The translations under genes and the position numbers were made by a program. Shown piece after piece: positions 11,387 to 20,030 of a stretch of DNA of 24,521 bases; the stretch's first letter is position 1; each line of letters begins with the position of its first letter. Source of the DNA: UBA5614 sp034678545. GTDB taxonomy: Bacteria > Cloacimonadota > Cloacimonadia > Cloacimonadales > Cloacimonadaceae. Below the pieces are notes generated by a model that ran no database searches, had not been told where the DNA came from, and saw nothing but the letters and a program-made list of their open reading frames with translations. The stretch spans positions 1 through 24,521 of the forward strand of contig JAXDBS010000088.1 in the NCBI GenBank assembly GCA_034678545.1, written 5' to 3'.

Positions 11387-11422
11387 TTCCATTATTAACC
11401 TAATAAACGCATCGGAGGAAAC

Positions 11423-11605
11423 ATGAATCCCTATATTGAAGAACTGGCCGAGGAACTGGCCAGCAAGATAAACGCCAAAGTCAACCTGCCCTGGCTGAAC
11501 GAAGAGCAGGAGCAGATCTTTTTCCGGCTGGTGATCACCAAGCTGTTCGAGATCCTGATCGCCCAGGTAATGTCCAAACTGCAGTCCAGGGAAGAAACCG
11601 ATTAA
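11423..11605 (+). CDS. Small helical protein, 60 aa, unrecognised
   Basis: MNPYIEELAEELASKINAK followed by WLNEEQEQIFFRLVITKLFE and a short polar tail. The whole chain looks alpha-helical and amphipathic, with no signal peptide. A strong ribosome site GGAGGAAAC sits directly before the ATG, and the frame is bounded by a terminator-like hairpin before and a post-gene repeat after it, which is why I treat this short frame as real. It is likely part of the same accessory module as the 154-aa gene. Function unknown. Confidence 0.7.
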   Translation: MNPYIEELAEELASKINAKVNLPWLNEEQEQIFFRLVITKLFEILIAQVMSKLQSREETD

Positions 11606-11681
11606 CCGCGGAAAACAGGGACAGATATTCCAAGAATCAGGATTCTCACCGCAAAGACACGAAGAAACAGAGAAGCACAAA
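11604..11681 (+). repeat. Post-gene repeat, copy 2, with GCAAAG-type tail
   Basis: Starts at the stop codon of the 60-aa gene with AACCGCGGAAAACAGGGA, then ATTCCAAGAATCAG and ACCGCAAAGACACGAAGAA. Shares the first 45 or so bases with copy 1 and ends with the GCAAAGACACGAAG string found elsewhere in the window. Confidence 0.65.
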
Positions 11682-11748
11682 GTGATAACGCTGACATCTT
11701 GAGACCGCTGAGGGAAGCGGGTCAGGGGGGCGGAGAACTACAGGCGGA

Positions 11749-13233
11749 TCAGCGCAGGGGCTTATCCAGGCGCCAGCGCCAATTGCCGAGGGCGCGGCCC
11801 GGGATGTTGAGGCGGGCGGAATCGTCGAGCGCGAGATGGTCCTGAAGGGGTGCAATGGCAATGTGGCAGGGGCTGAGGCGGGCCAGTTCGATCAGGAGGC
11901 GGGAGACGCCGGCGGCGGAGAGTTTTTCCGCATCAGCCAGGAGGCCGCATTTGCGCAGGTAATTTTCCAGATGGGCGTTATCAGGCCGGGCGGTTTTTTT
12001 GTTATGATTGAACCAGCCGCGGGTGGTGCGGTTGTCGTGAGTCCCGGTGTAGATGACCTTGCTTGCGGGGAAGGCAAGGACGTCGTTGAACTCATGCTCG
12101 AAGCAGAACTGGAGGATGATCATGCCCGGGAAGCCGTAATGGTCGCGCAGGGCGTTGACCTCGCCGGTGAGGATGCCGAGGTCTTCGGCGATGAACTTAT
12201 CCTGCGGGAATTCGCCGAGCATGGCGTCGAAGAATGCGTATTTGGGCCCCGGCAGCCAGGAGCCTTCCAGAGCGGATTTGGCCTTGGCGTCCACCGCCCA
12301 GTAGTTGACGAGTCCGATGAAATGGTCGAGGCGGAGCTTGCCGGCAACGGCGAAAGCCCGGCGGAGTCGGCTTTTCCACCAGGCGAAACCGTCGCGGGCC
12401 ATGACGTCCCAGCGGTAGAGCGGATTGCCCCAAAGCTGGCCGTTCCTGGCAAAGGCGTCTGGGGGAACCCCGGCCACGCGCAGGGGGAGGCCGCGGATGT
12501 CCAGTTCGAACAGCTCAGGCCGGGACCAGGTGTCGCAGCTGTCCAGGGCCACGTAGAGAGGCAGGTCGCCGATGATCCCGATTCCCAGCTCCGCAGCGCG
12601 GTTTTTCAATCCGGCCAGCTGGCCGTGAAACAGATATTGCAGCAGGACGGGGTAAAGGACGCGGTCAGGCTCGGAGGCCAGGAGCCGCTCAAACAGGCCG
12701 GGGCGGTAAATCCGGTCTTCCGTTTTCCACTTCTGCCAGGGCAGGCCGCGGTATCTGTCCTTGAGATGGCTGAAGACGGCGAAAGGCTGGAGCCAGTCCG
12801 CTTCGGCAGCGATGAAATCAGCCAGAACGTCCCTCCAGCGGGCGTGGCCCTGGTGAGCGTAAGCCTTGCGCAGAAGGTCGGCGCGGGCCTTAATCACCAG
12901 CGGGAAATCCACTTTTTTTCCGACTGGGAGCAGGGCCGCATCGAGTTCCCTGCGGTTGAGCAAGCCCTGTTCAAAGAGGAGTCCGGGATCGATCAGGAGG
13001 GGATTTCCGGCGAAGGTCGAGATCGGATTGTAGGGCGAGTCGCCGTAGCCGGGATAGTATAGCGGCAGGATCTGCCACCAGACGTGGCCGTTTTTCTTAA
13101 GAAAGTCGAGGCAAGCAAAGGCCTCGCGTCCCAGTCCTCCGACGCCGTAGAGGGAGAAGAGCGAGGTGGGGTGGAGGAGGACGCCGGTCTGCTTGTCCAA
13201 GTCAGGATTTCCGGCGGCAGATCTTGACGGCAC
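11749..13233 (-). CDS. malQ: 4-alpha-glucanotransferase (amylomaltase, GH77)
   Basis: About 494 residues, normal for GH77. The N-terminus has TGVLLHPTSLFSLYGVGGLG, the family opening. Catalytic motifs: LRLDHFIGL (nucleophile Asp near 300), FIAEDLGIL (acid/base Glu near 348) and YTGTHDNRTTRGW (Asp near 399). The enzyme transfers alpha-1,4-glucan segments between maltodextrins, in the cytoplasm, in glycogen or maltodextrin metabolism. It is the last gene of the five-gene minus-strand operon. The start is uncertain: GTG at 13233 would overlap holA by 32 bases, while TTG at 13200 lies one base after the holA stop and would begin MDKQTGVLLHPTS. Neither has a strong ribosome site. Confidence 0.95.
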   Translation of the reverse strand: MPSRSAAGNPDLDKQTGVLLHPTSLFSLYGVGGLGREAFACLDFLKKNGHVWWQILPLYYPGYGDSPYNPISTFAGNPLLIDPGLLFEQGLLNRRELDAALLPVGKKVDFPLVIKARADLLRKAYAHQGHARWRDVLADFIAAEADWLQPFAVFSHLKDRYRGLPWQKWKTEDRIYRPGLFERLLASEPDRVLYPVLLQYLFHGQLAGLKNRAAELGIGIIGDLPLYVALDSCDTWSRPELFELDIRGLPLRVAGVPPDAFARNGQLWGNPLYRWDVMARDGFAWWKSRLRRAFAVAGKLRLDHFIGLVNYWAVDAKAKSALEGSWLPGPKYAFFDAMLGEFPQDKFIAEDLGILTGEVNALRDHYGFPGMIILQFCFEHEFNDVLAFPASKVIYTGTHDNRTTRGWFNHNKKTARPDNAHLENYLRKCGLLADAEKLSAAGVSRLLIELARLSPCHIAIAPLQDHLALDDSARLNIPGRALGNWRWRLDKPLR

Positions 13234-14251
13234 AGACGGTCATGAGCGTGGCGGGATCGGCTTTGGTGAGCTTGATGGCGGAGTCGGTCTCCAGAATGGT
13301 CCGGAAGACGCCGGCGATTTCGTCGGGGGAGTATTGGGAGGCATAAGCGAGGTAATCCTTGCGCTGTTTTTCAAAGAGGTCTTTCAGGTGCGATTTCAGG
13401 ATCTCGGCGGGGGTAATGTGCTTGCTGCGCAAAGCCTGGATCTTCCAGAGGGCGAGGAAGAACCTGAAGAGGACGGCCAGGATCTGCAAGTCCGCCCATT
13501 CGTTTTCCAGCATGTCGAGAATGCGGGCGGTCACTTTGTCCGCATCGCGGTTGCCGAGGGCGCGGTAGAAATCGGACATGGGGCCCATCCGGGAAGTGGG
13601 GAGCGTGACATTGACATCCTGCTCTGTGATGGCGGAACGTTCTCCGACAAAGATGAGCAGCTTTTCCAGCTCGTTTTCAGCGGTGTAAAAATCCAGCTCG
13701 ACCTTTTCCAGGAAGAGGATCTTGGCACGCTCCACCATTGTTTTGTTCTGCAGGCGGAGTGAACGCTCCAGCCAGTGGCGCATCTCGTTTCCCCAGCGGA
13801 TGGCTTCGCAGACGATGACCTGGCATTGGTCCCGGACCTTTTTCCACTCCGCGACCCGTCCGTCCGCCGCCTCCGCGAGCAGGACGAGGACATGGCCGGG
13901 CTCCGGATCGGAGAGATATTGGGCGATGGCTCCGAGTATCACTTTCTGGCGCTCGGGATTCTTCCTGAACTTGTTTTCCTCACCCAGGCGGTGGGCGTTC
14001 TTGATCAGGATAAGGCGGTTTTCGGCAAAGATGGAATAGCCCTCCAGATGGTCATAGAGGTCACTGAGCAGCAGTTCGTCGCCGTAAAGGGTGAGAGTTT
14101 CCAAGGGTGAGAGCTGGCGTTTGACTATACTTCGGATACCCTGGCAGATCTTCTCGGTCATGAAACCGTCAATGCCAATGACGAGATATGCGGACTGAGG
14201 CGCGGCCTGGGGCAGAAGGGTGAAGAACTCCTGGGATGTGAGGTGCTTCAT
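13202..14251 (-). CDS. holA: DNA polymerase III delta subunit (clamp loader)
   Basis: 349 residues from ATG at 14251 (MKHLTSQEFFTLLP), which follows the uppP stop by two bases (TGATCATG), implying translational coupling; an upstream in-frame start at 14302 would run deep into uppP. The N-terminal part has YLVIGIDGFMTEKICQGIRS and GYSIFAENRLILIKNAHRL, matching the delta subunit's AAA+-like domain without a complete Walker A. The C-terminal part has SDFYRALGNRDADKVTARIL and ILETDSAIKLTKADPATLM, the usual end of HolA. The subunit opens the sliding clamp. Sequence conservation in this family is low, but the order of features and length fit well. Confidence 0.85.
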   Translation of the reverse strand: MKHLTSQEFFTLLPQAAPQSAYLVIGIDGFMTEKICQGIRSIVKRQLSPLETLTLYGDELLLSDLYDHLEGYSIFAENRLILIKNAHRLGEENKFRKNPERQKVILGAIAQYLSDPEPGHVLVLLAEAADGRVAEWKKVRDQCQVIVCEAIRWGNEMRHWLERSLRLQNKTMVERAKILFLEKVELDFYTAENELEKLLIFVGERSAITEQDVNVTLPTSRMGPMSDFYRALGNRDADKVTARILDMLENEWADLQILAVLFRFFLALWKIQALRSKHITPAEILKSHLKDLFEKQRKDYLAYASQYSPDEIAGVFRTILETDSAIKLTKADPATLMTVCAVKICRRKS

Positions 14252-14253
14252 GA

Positions 14254-15069
14254 TCAGCGCAGGAGGATATACGCAATGGCCAGGGCGGCCACGACCCAAC
14301 AATAAAGGGCGAAGTATTTCAGCCGGCAGGCCCTGATCAGCCGGAGCAGAAGGCCGATGACGAGATAGCCTGATACAAAGGCGGAAAAAGCGCCAGCGAT
14401 GTATGTTACCAGCTGGGCATCACCCAGTCCGGAGAATTTTTTCAAGTGAATGACGGCGGCACCCAGGATGGCGGGAACGCTGAGCAGGAAAGAGAAGCGG
14501 GCGGCCTCGGAACGCCTGACACCGCAGAAGAGGGAAGCGGTGATCGTGGCACCGGAGCGCGAAATGCCCGGCAGCATGGCCACCCCCTGGGCCAGGCCGA
14601 TAATCAGGCTGCGGATCACTCCCATGCCCGAGGCGGGAACTTCCGAGCGCTTGAACAGGTCGGAGGCGTAGAGGACGAACCCGTTGGCAATGAGCAGAAT
14701 GGCCACCACCAGGGCGTTGTCAAACATCCTTTCGATCCAGTCCCCGGACAGCCAAAAAACGAAGCCGGTGACCAGGGTTGCGATTACAAGGTAGACCAGA
14801 ACCAGGCGGTTGCGGAAATGGCGGCTGGAATCGAGGGATTTTTTCCAGTGGAAGAGGGAGCCGAGCAACTCGGTTATGTCAGAGCGGAAATAGATGAGGA
14901 CGGCCAGGAGCGAACCGAGGTGCAGAAAGACTTCCAATGATAAGTCGCCATCAGCCTCAGCTTTGTTCAGGAGCTGCTGCCAGAGCACCAGATGGCCGGA
15001 GCTGGAGATGGGCAGGAACTCCGTGAGGCCTTGGAGGACGCCCATGAGAATGGAATTAAGCAATTGCAT
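14254..15069 (-). CDS. uppP: Undecaprenyl-diphosphatase UppP (BacA)
   Basis: 271 residues with about seven to eight membrane segments. The two family signatures are clear: GLTEFLPISSSGHLVLWQ near residues 14-31 and LPGISRSGATITASLF near 163-178, containing the catalytic Glu, Ser and Arg. The enzyme dephosphorylates undecaprenyl diphosphate at the membrane, recycling the lipid carrier for peptidoglycan and other glycans, and is linked to bacitracin tolerance. RBS GAGGGATACTT precedes the ATG. It starts 9 bases after the stop of the polysaccharide deacetylase gene and is directly followed by holA. Confidence 0.97.
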   Translation of the reverse strand: MQLLNSILMGVLQGLTEFLPISSSGHLVLWQQLLNKAEADGDLSLEVFLHLGSLLAVLIYFRSDITELLGSLFHWKKSLDSSRHFRNRLVLVYLVIATLVTGFVFWLSGDWIERMFDNALVVAILLIANGFVLYASDLFKRSEVPASGMGVIRSLIIGLAQGVAMLPGISRSGATITASLFCGVRRSEAARFSFLLSVPAILGAAVIHLKKFSGLGDAQLVTYIAGAFSAFVSGYLVIGLLLRLIRACRLKYFALYCWVVAALAIAYILLR

Positions 15070-15078
15070 AAGTATCCC

Positions 15079-16287
15079 TCACTGAATGGCGGGAAGTTTC
15101 AAAGCTTCCAGCTGGGAGACGGGAACCAGGTGCAATCCGGTTTTCCCGGCCCTGGCAATGAACCGGTTGAGATAGCTCAGATGCTCAGCAGTATGGCAAT
15201 GCATGATAGCGACGACATATGACCTGGAACTCGACAGGGAGAGGCACTCGTCCAGTTTTTTGTCGAGGGTGGCGTCCGAGAGGTCAGGTTCGTCCAGGAA
15301 AATATCTCGCCTGACGGCGGGGACCAGGTTTTTGCGGGCCACGTTGTAGGCGACGGAAGTGCCCGTGGTGCGGCTGTCCACAAAGAGCAGGTTGTGCTTG
15401 CGCAGGCATTGCATGACAGCCTGCATGGTGCTTTCATCGGATGTGGCAAAGCTGCCCATGTGGTTGTTTATGCCGATGCAGCCGGGCAGCTGTTTGATGA
15501 AGCGCTCCATGCGCCTGTTGATCTCGGAGGGGGATAGATGCACGAAGATGGCGTCGTCGCCGGGATCTTCCCTCGGATAATTGAGTGGTTCCATGGGCAC
15601 ATGGATCAGGGTTTCATGTCCCGTTTGGGCGGCAACCTTCAAGGCCTGCTGCGCATATGGGGTGTTTGGCAGGATGGCAAAGCAAACGGCGGGATTGGTC
15701 TTGGCAAAATTGCTTAACAGGTTCCCGCCATTGTTGCCGAAGTCATCCACGATGATGGCGAGATATTTGGCTGCTCCGGAAGAATCGGCTTTTTTGTAAA
15801 ACAACTGCACTTCATACTTGAGGCCGGAGGCGGCATCCTCAAAGGTCAGCGTCTGGCGGCGGCCCTTTTCGACACCGGACTGGAAGGTCCCGCCCTGCCT
15901 TTCAATTTCGCCCTTGATGATCATGTTGGCAAAGGTGAGATCGCTCTGGGAGGGATCGACCGGCACCTCGAACCTGATCAGCCGGGCGGACTCGCTGCGC
16001 TTGATGTCGCGGTTGGCTATGCGGAGCTTGGCGGCGGCGTTATAGACGCCCTTTTCCAGCTTGGTTCGGGCTGCCTGCTCCGTTCCGGTGCCAGCTTCGG
16101 ATTTGCGGGCGGAAGGTTTTTCCGCCTGCTCTTTTTTGGCCCGGGCTTCGGAACGTTGCCCGGCTGAACCAGGGGATGCGGGGCGGCTGAGCCAGTAAAC
16201 CAATCCGGCCAGGATGACAAAAGCGAGCAGCAAGAATCCGGCGCCTGGGCTTCCAGATCTGCCGCGGGATTTTCTCTTCCGAGCCAT
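15079..16287 (-). CDS. Divergent polysaccharide deacetylase family protein, membrane-anchored
   Basis: 402 residues. A basic N-terminus (MARKRKSRGRS) and one membrane segment (GFLLLAFVILAGLVYWL) place the rest in the periplasm. A charged Lys/Ala/Glu linker follows. From residue 168 the divergent deacetylase (NodB-like fold) domain has YLAIIVDDFGNNGGNL, VCFAILPNTPYA, HETLIHVPMEPLNYP, GINNHMGSFATSDE and LLFVDSRTTGTSVAY, the typical order of this family (PF04748-type). Related E. coli YibQ-type proteins sit next to envelope genes. Cell-wall or glycan hydrolysis is inferred, substrate unknown. It begins 8 bases after the upstream membrane-protein gene and is followed by uppP. Confidence 0.88.
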   Translation of the reverse strand: MARKRKSRGRSGSPGAGFLLLAFVILAGLVYWLSRPASPGSAGQRSEARAKKEQAEKPSARKSEAGTGTEQAARTKLEKGVYNAAAKLRIANRDIKRSESARLIRFEVPVDPSQSDLTFANMIIKGEIERQGGTFQSGVEKGRRQTLTFEDAASGLKYEVQLFYKKADSSGAAKYLAIIVDDFGNNGGNLLSNFAKTNPAVCFAILPNTPYAQQALKVAAQTGHETLIHVPMEPLNYPREDPGDDAIFVHLSPSEINRRMERFIKQLPGCIGINNHMGSFATSDESTMQAVMQCLRKHNLLFVDSRTTGTSVAYNVARKNLVPAVRRDIFLDEPDLSDATLDKKLDECLSLSSSRSYVVAIMHCHTAEHLSYLNRFIARAGKTGLHLVPVSQLEALKLPAIQ

Positions 16288-16295
16288 GCTGTTTA

Positions 16296-17051
16296 TTATC
16301 CCAACTCCAAGTTAAGCAGTTTAAACCCCTTTTTGGTGATCAGCACAAACGGGCAGTACAGCAGATTGGAGATCAGGACACCCAGCAAGAAGAGGAAAGT
16401 CATGGCAACGCATTGCCCGATGGTTTTGGTTTCGGAAAAATGAAGGAAAGGGGAATGGGCCTGGGGATCAGCGTACAATACAGGCAGCCGGAGAATGGAA
16501 TTGATCACAATTTCCAGGGCAAAGACGGAAAGTACGATCCATAAAATCTGGACCACAAGCTGAAGGAGAGTCTTTTTCCAGTGTGAGAAAAACAACAGGT
16601 TGAAATACTGCTGCGCCCTTTGGAAGCTGTGCCCCTTGCGGATGAGAGGGATGGCGACCCCCAGGAAAAAGTAGAGATAAAGAATGCCAAACACGAAGGC
16701 AAACCTGGTCAGCAGAAACACAGGCCGGAGGAACGGCAAGTCAACTCTGTAGAAATACAAATAAACGCTGCGGATCAGGAAGATGGCCACTAAACCCAGG
16801 ATAAAGACCAGCAGGCCCTTGTGTATCCTGATCACCAGCGGGGCCAGCAGATCCCTGACCAGATACCGGCGCGGCCCGGAATTCCGCGGCTGAGGACTGG
16901 CCTTCCACTGCGCCAGGGCTTTGAGGATCAGAAAGATGACGAATGACAGGATGATCAGGAAGGAAAACACTGGCAGATACTGCCTCTGATATGAGATCAG
17001 AGCAATGACCCACTCGGAGAAGCTGGTCTGGTCAAATGCGAATACCAGCAA
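16296..17051 (-). CDS. Integral membrane protein, unrecognised, uncertain start
   Basis: 251 residues from a TTG at 17051. Five clear hydrophobic segments: near residues 28-47 (PVFSFLIILSFVIFLILKAL), 77-98, 110-132, 150-175 and 213-240. No known family is apparent. It is the first gene of the five-gene operon with a deacetylase, UppP, HolA and MalQ, so a role in the envelope is possible. The protein-like frame continues upstream without any ATG, GTG or TTG to a stop at 17151-17153, including NKILYCLFGEWNGLQNILSL, so the true start may be a rare codon (ATT near 17117 has AAGGGACGG before it) or the gene may be 5'-truncated. Confidence 0.72.
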   Translation of the reverse strand: MLVFAFDQTSFSEWVIALISYQRQYLPVFSFLIILSFVIFLILKALAQWKASPQPRNSGPRRYLVRDLLAPLVIRIHKGLLVFILGLVAIFLIRSVYLYFYRVDLPFLRPVFLLTRFAFVFGILYLYFFLGVAIPLIRKGHSFQRAQQYFNLLFFSHWKKTLLQLVVQILWIVLSVFALEIVINSILRLPVLYADPQAHSPFLHFSETKTIGQCVAMTFLFLLGVLISNLLYCPFVLITKKGFKLLNLELG

Positions 17052-17280
17052 CGGCAGCGAGAGGATGTTTTGCAGACCGTTCCATTCTCCAAAGAGGCAG
17101 TACAGTATCTTGTTAATTTTAAAAAACCGTCCCTTCCATGTGATTTGGCTTCACGACCAGGATACAGATATAACATCCAGCCAGATTTTCCTTTTCACTT
17201 AGCATTCTTTTTTGTCAATCAGAAAATGGGCGGGACATTGCCTGCTTGACAGAAATGCAGGTGTGCCCGACAGGTAAATA

Positions 17281-17787
17281 ATGCAAGAAAAAAGAACTCC
17301 GGTAGTATTGATCCGGCTGCTGCTGCTGATTGCTTTGCTGGCAGCGGTCGGGCCGGCTTCGTGCCTGAAGGATAAAAGCCAGCTCATCCTCAGGGGCAGG
17401 GTAACAGCGGTCAAGGACGGCGACACCATAGTCATCCTGCAGAACAGGTCGCAGTACAAGATCAGGCTGTCCAGCATAGATAGCCCCGAGAAAGGCCAGG
17501 CCTACGGCACCAAAGCCAGGCAGTTCACTTCCGCCTTGGCCTATGGCAAACAAGTGAGAGCCGACGTTAAAACGACCGACCAATACAGCCGCTATGTAGC
17601 TGAGGTGTTTTTACCGGACGGCCGCAGCCTGAGCCGGGAGATCGTGCGCAACGGCTATGCCTGGCATTATCCCAGATACAGCTATGATCCCAAGTTAACG
17701 GCTTTGGAGAAAGAGGCGAGAAACCTGAAGCGGGGGCTGTGGGCCGATCCACATCCCATCCCGCCCTGGCAATTCCGCAGGCACTGA
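17281..17787 (+). CDS. Secreted thermonuclease (staphylococcal nuclease-like)
   Basis: 168 residues. A signal peptide (hydrophobic VLIRLLLLIALLAAVGPAS) is followed by CLKD, a weak lipoprotein-type cleavage site. The SNase domain starts near residue 39: GRVTAVKDGDTIVI, YKIRLSSIDSPEKGQAYG (catalytic Arg and Glu and Ca-binding Asp) and DQYSRYVAEVF (second catalytic Arg), then NGYAWHYPRYS and LKRGLWADPHPIPPWQFR. All key residues are present. It would cut DNA and RNA outside the cytoplasm with calcium. It is the only plus-strand gene here, between two minus-strand operons, and its RBS is weak (ACAGGTAAATA). Confidence 0.93.
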   Translation: MQEKRTPVVLIRLLLLIALLAAVGPASCLKDKSQLILRGRVTAVKDGDTIVILQNRSQYKIRLSSIDSPEKGQAYGTKARQFTSALAYGKQVRADVKTTDQYSRYVAEVFLPDGRSLSREIVRNGYAWHYPRYSYDPKLTALEKEARNLKRGLWADPHPIPPWQFRRH

Positions 17788-17788
17788 T

Positions 17789-17819
17789 AAAAAAAGCTGC
17801 CGCAGAACAAAACGGCAGC
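17789..17819 (-). terminator. Terminator of the ferredoxin-AOR operon
   Basis: On the minus strand GCTGCCG pairs with CGGCAGC across a 10-base loop, followed by TTTTTTT. It lies 40 bases past the AOR stop. The same stem lies just after the thermonuclease stop but has no T-run on the plus strand, so it works best for the minus strand. Confidence 0.85.
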
Positions 17820-17858
17820 CTGATGATTAACCGGGATTCCGTAAAACCGGATCCCTCC

Positions 17859-20021
17859 CTATAAGAAGCGTTTGACGACTTCCACCACTTCCGGCAGATC
17901 CATCCCGATGCTTTTAAGGTGTTCCAGGGTGGGGATGCCTTCTTTGGTCCAGCCCTTGCGCTTGTAAACGGCGTCCACGAGCTTGTCATACTGATCATAA
18001 CGGTAATCGCGCAGGGCTTTCATCTTTTCCCGCAGGGACATTCCTTCTATATTAACGCCGGCTTTTTCTGTCAGGGCTTTTTCATAGCGCTCTTCCCGGG
18101 ACAGGAATTCCTCTTCGGTGACCGGCCCCATGGCGCGGTAGGGCGGGATGTCACTTTCACGCAAGCCTCCGCCCATGCGCAGGCAGAAGACCTTCTGGAA
18201 ATTGTAAACGCGTTCGCTCTGGCGGATGAGTTGATGCTTGTCCATGGGTTTGCCGGTGATGGCCTTGTAGATGTCAACGTAGTTCTGGACGTGCTCGGGG
18301 ACTTTGGCGGGCTCGTCGGTCTGGGCGTTGTCCTCGGGCTCGATGTCGTTCCAGGGCAGCTTGCAGAGGCCCTGCAGGCCGAACCAGGTGCGGAACATCG
18401 GGAAGTAGTGCAGCGCCTCGGCTTTGTCTTCAAAAGAGGGGATCGCATTGTTGACCATATCCATGAAAATGAGCCAGGCCTCGTCGTGCTGCGGGCCTTT
18501 CAGGGCAAGCGTGTAGCCGCCTTGCTGAGCCAGGGATTCCTTGCTCATGTACTGGCTGTATTCCAGACCCTTGGCTTCCATTCCCATGTCCTGCAGAAGC
18601 TGCGGATCAGCTCCGTATTTCTCCGCGAAAATCTTCTTCATGCGGCGCACGCCCTGGCCGACTGTCACGCCGAAACCTTCTCCGCGCGCCATTTGGTGGA
18701 GCAGTTCCAAGGCGGAATCGGCGTTGCCCCAGGTCAGGTCGAGTCCGCCGGTCCGCTCTTTGTTTAGGATGCCGTATTCATAGCATTCCATGGCAAAGGC
18801 TGTGCTGGTGCCGAAGGAGATGGTATCCACGCCGTAGGTGTCGCAGTAGAAATTGATCTCGACCACGTCTTTGGGATCCCAGATGCAGAGATTTGATCCG
18901 CAGCCGGCGGCGGTCTCATATTCCGGGCCGTCCACGCAGACTTTCTGCCCTTTGTAGGGCCCGGTGCGCGGGACAAAATCATCCACCGCCTTGCAGCAGG
19001 AAAGTGAACAGCCGAACCAACATCCATCCGGGACTCCCTGAGTGAAAAGCGCCTTGAACTCTTTGGAATGCAGCCCCAAGGCTTCCGGCATCTGGCCGTA
19101 TTTGAAATTCCTGATCGGCAGAAGGTCGTAATCGTTCATGATCTCCATCAGGTGGGCAGTGCCGATCTCGCGCATGTGACACTGGCTGGAGTCTCCCTTC
19201 TCGATCTCGTTATGCAGCTTCAAGCCTGTTTTCTGCAGCGTGCCGATATCCACGGGATTGTTTGTGTCACCCTTCAAACCGGAATATTTGACCACCAAAG
19301 CCTTCAGTTTTTTATCGCGGAAGACTGTCCCGGTGCCGCCCCTGCCGGCCTGTTTCAGCCTTGCCACCTGCCTGCGCTTGTCCCAGAAGGAGAAATTCAG
19401 GCAAGTGATCAGAACGTGTGCGCCGGCTTCTCCGGAGGAGACAACGGAAACGAACTGCTCCCTGCCGGGGGCGTCGGCGAATTCGTGGATGAACTGCTCG
19501 GCGGCAATGTGGCTGTTCAGGTCTTCGTCCGGAGCGGTGAAGATCTGCACGGTGCCTTTGTCGCCATCGATAAAGACGATCACGTCCTCACCGGCCTTGC
19601 CCTGGATCTCCAGAGCGTCAAAGCCGCTGAACTTGGTGTAGGGACCGAAATGCCCGCCCACGTTGCAGTCGACCGGAATGCTTGTGAGGGGGGAGATAGT
19701 CGTGACGATGGATTTGCCGCTGCCGGGGTAGTTTGTGTTGCCGCAGAGCGGGCCGAAGGAGATGCAGATCTCGTTTTCCGGGTCGTTCCATTTGGTGGTG
19801 TCCTGCACGGCGTCCCACATCAGGCGCAGGTCGAAGCCTTTGCCGCCGGTGAATTTATCAATCATCTCGTCGGAGACCGGTTTTTCCCTGATCCGATGAT
19901 CGGTCAGGTTGACATACAGGGTGCGCCGGTTATAGCCCTTGACCACGGGCCTCAGTTCATACTTGTATTCGGCCAGCAGCTTGTGTTTGGCTTTCATCGC
20001 GTTGATCTTTTCTTTATCCAT
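17859..20021 (-). CDS. aor: Aldehyde ferredoxin oxidoreductase (tungstopterin, AOR family)
   Basis: 720 residues. The N-terminal domain has FTGGKGFDLRLMWD, GPLCGNTNYPGSGK, SPLTSIPVDCNVGGHFG and KFSGFDALEIQGKA, the cofactor-binding pattern of AOR enzymes, then QAGRGGTGTVFRDKKLKALV. The putative 4Fe-4S ligands are GCWFGCSLSCC near residues 330-340 and FCLRMGGG near 612. The three N-terminal Cys are spaced C-x3-C-x3-C rather than the C-x2-C-x3-C of Pyrococcus AOR. The family oxidises aldehydes to acids with ferredoxin as acceptor, as in amino-acid fermentation. RBS AAGGAGCTGAA precedes the ATG. It starts 9 bases after the polyferredoxin gene, its probable electron partner. Substrate is not predictable. 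Confidence 0.92.
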   Translation of the reverse strand: MDKEKINAMKAKHKLLAEYKYELRPVVKGYNRRTLYVNLTDHRIREKPVSDEMIDKFTGGKGFDLRLMWDAVQDTTKWNDPENEICISFGPLCGNTNYPGSGKSIVTTISPLTSIPVDCNVGGHFGPYTKFSGFDALEIQGKAGEDVIVFIDGDKGTVQIFTAPDEDLNSHIAAEQFIHEFADAPGREQFVSVVSSGEAGAHVLITCLNFSFWDKRRQVARLKQAGRGGTGTVFRDKKLKALVVKYSGLKGDTNNPVDIGTLQKTGLKLHNEIEKGDSSQCHMREIGTAHLMEIMNDYDLLPIRNFKYGQMPEALGLHSKEFKALFTQGVPDGCWFGCSLSCCKAVDDFVPRTGPYKGQKVCVDGPEYETAAGCGSNLCIWDPKDVVEINFYCDTYGVDTISFGTSTAFAMECYEYGILNKERTGGLDLTWGNADSALELLHQMARGEGFGVTVGQGVRRMKKIFAEKYGADPQLLQDMGMEAKGLEYSQYMSKESLAQQGGYTLALKGPQHDEAWLIFMDMVNNAIPSFEDKAEALHYFPMFRTWFGLQGLCKLPWNDIEPEDNAQTDEPAKVPEHVQNYVDIYKAITGKPMDKHQLIRQSERVYNFQKVFCLRMGGGLRESDIPPYRAMGPVTEEEFLSREERYEKALTEKAGVNIEGMSLREKMKALRDYRYDQYDKLVDAVYKRKGWTKEGIPTLEHLKSIGMDLPEVVEVVKRFL

Positions 20022-20030
20022 TTCAGCTCC

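Noticed and set aside
11836..13062. 408-codon open frame antisense to malQ
   Set aside because: Shadow of malQ; MalQ has all catalytic motifs on the minus strand.
17796..17819. Terminator of the thermonuclease gene
   Set aside because: The stem lies after the thermonuclease stop, but the T-run exists only on the minus strand, so it serves the AOR operon; a weaker role for the plus strand cannot be excluded.
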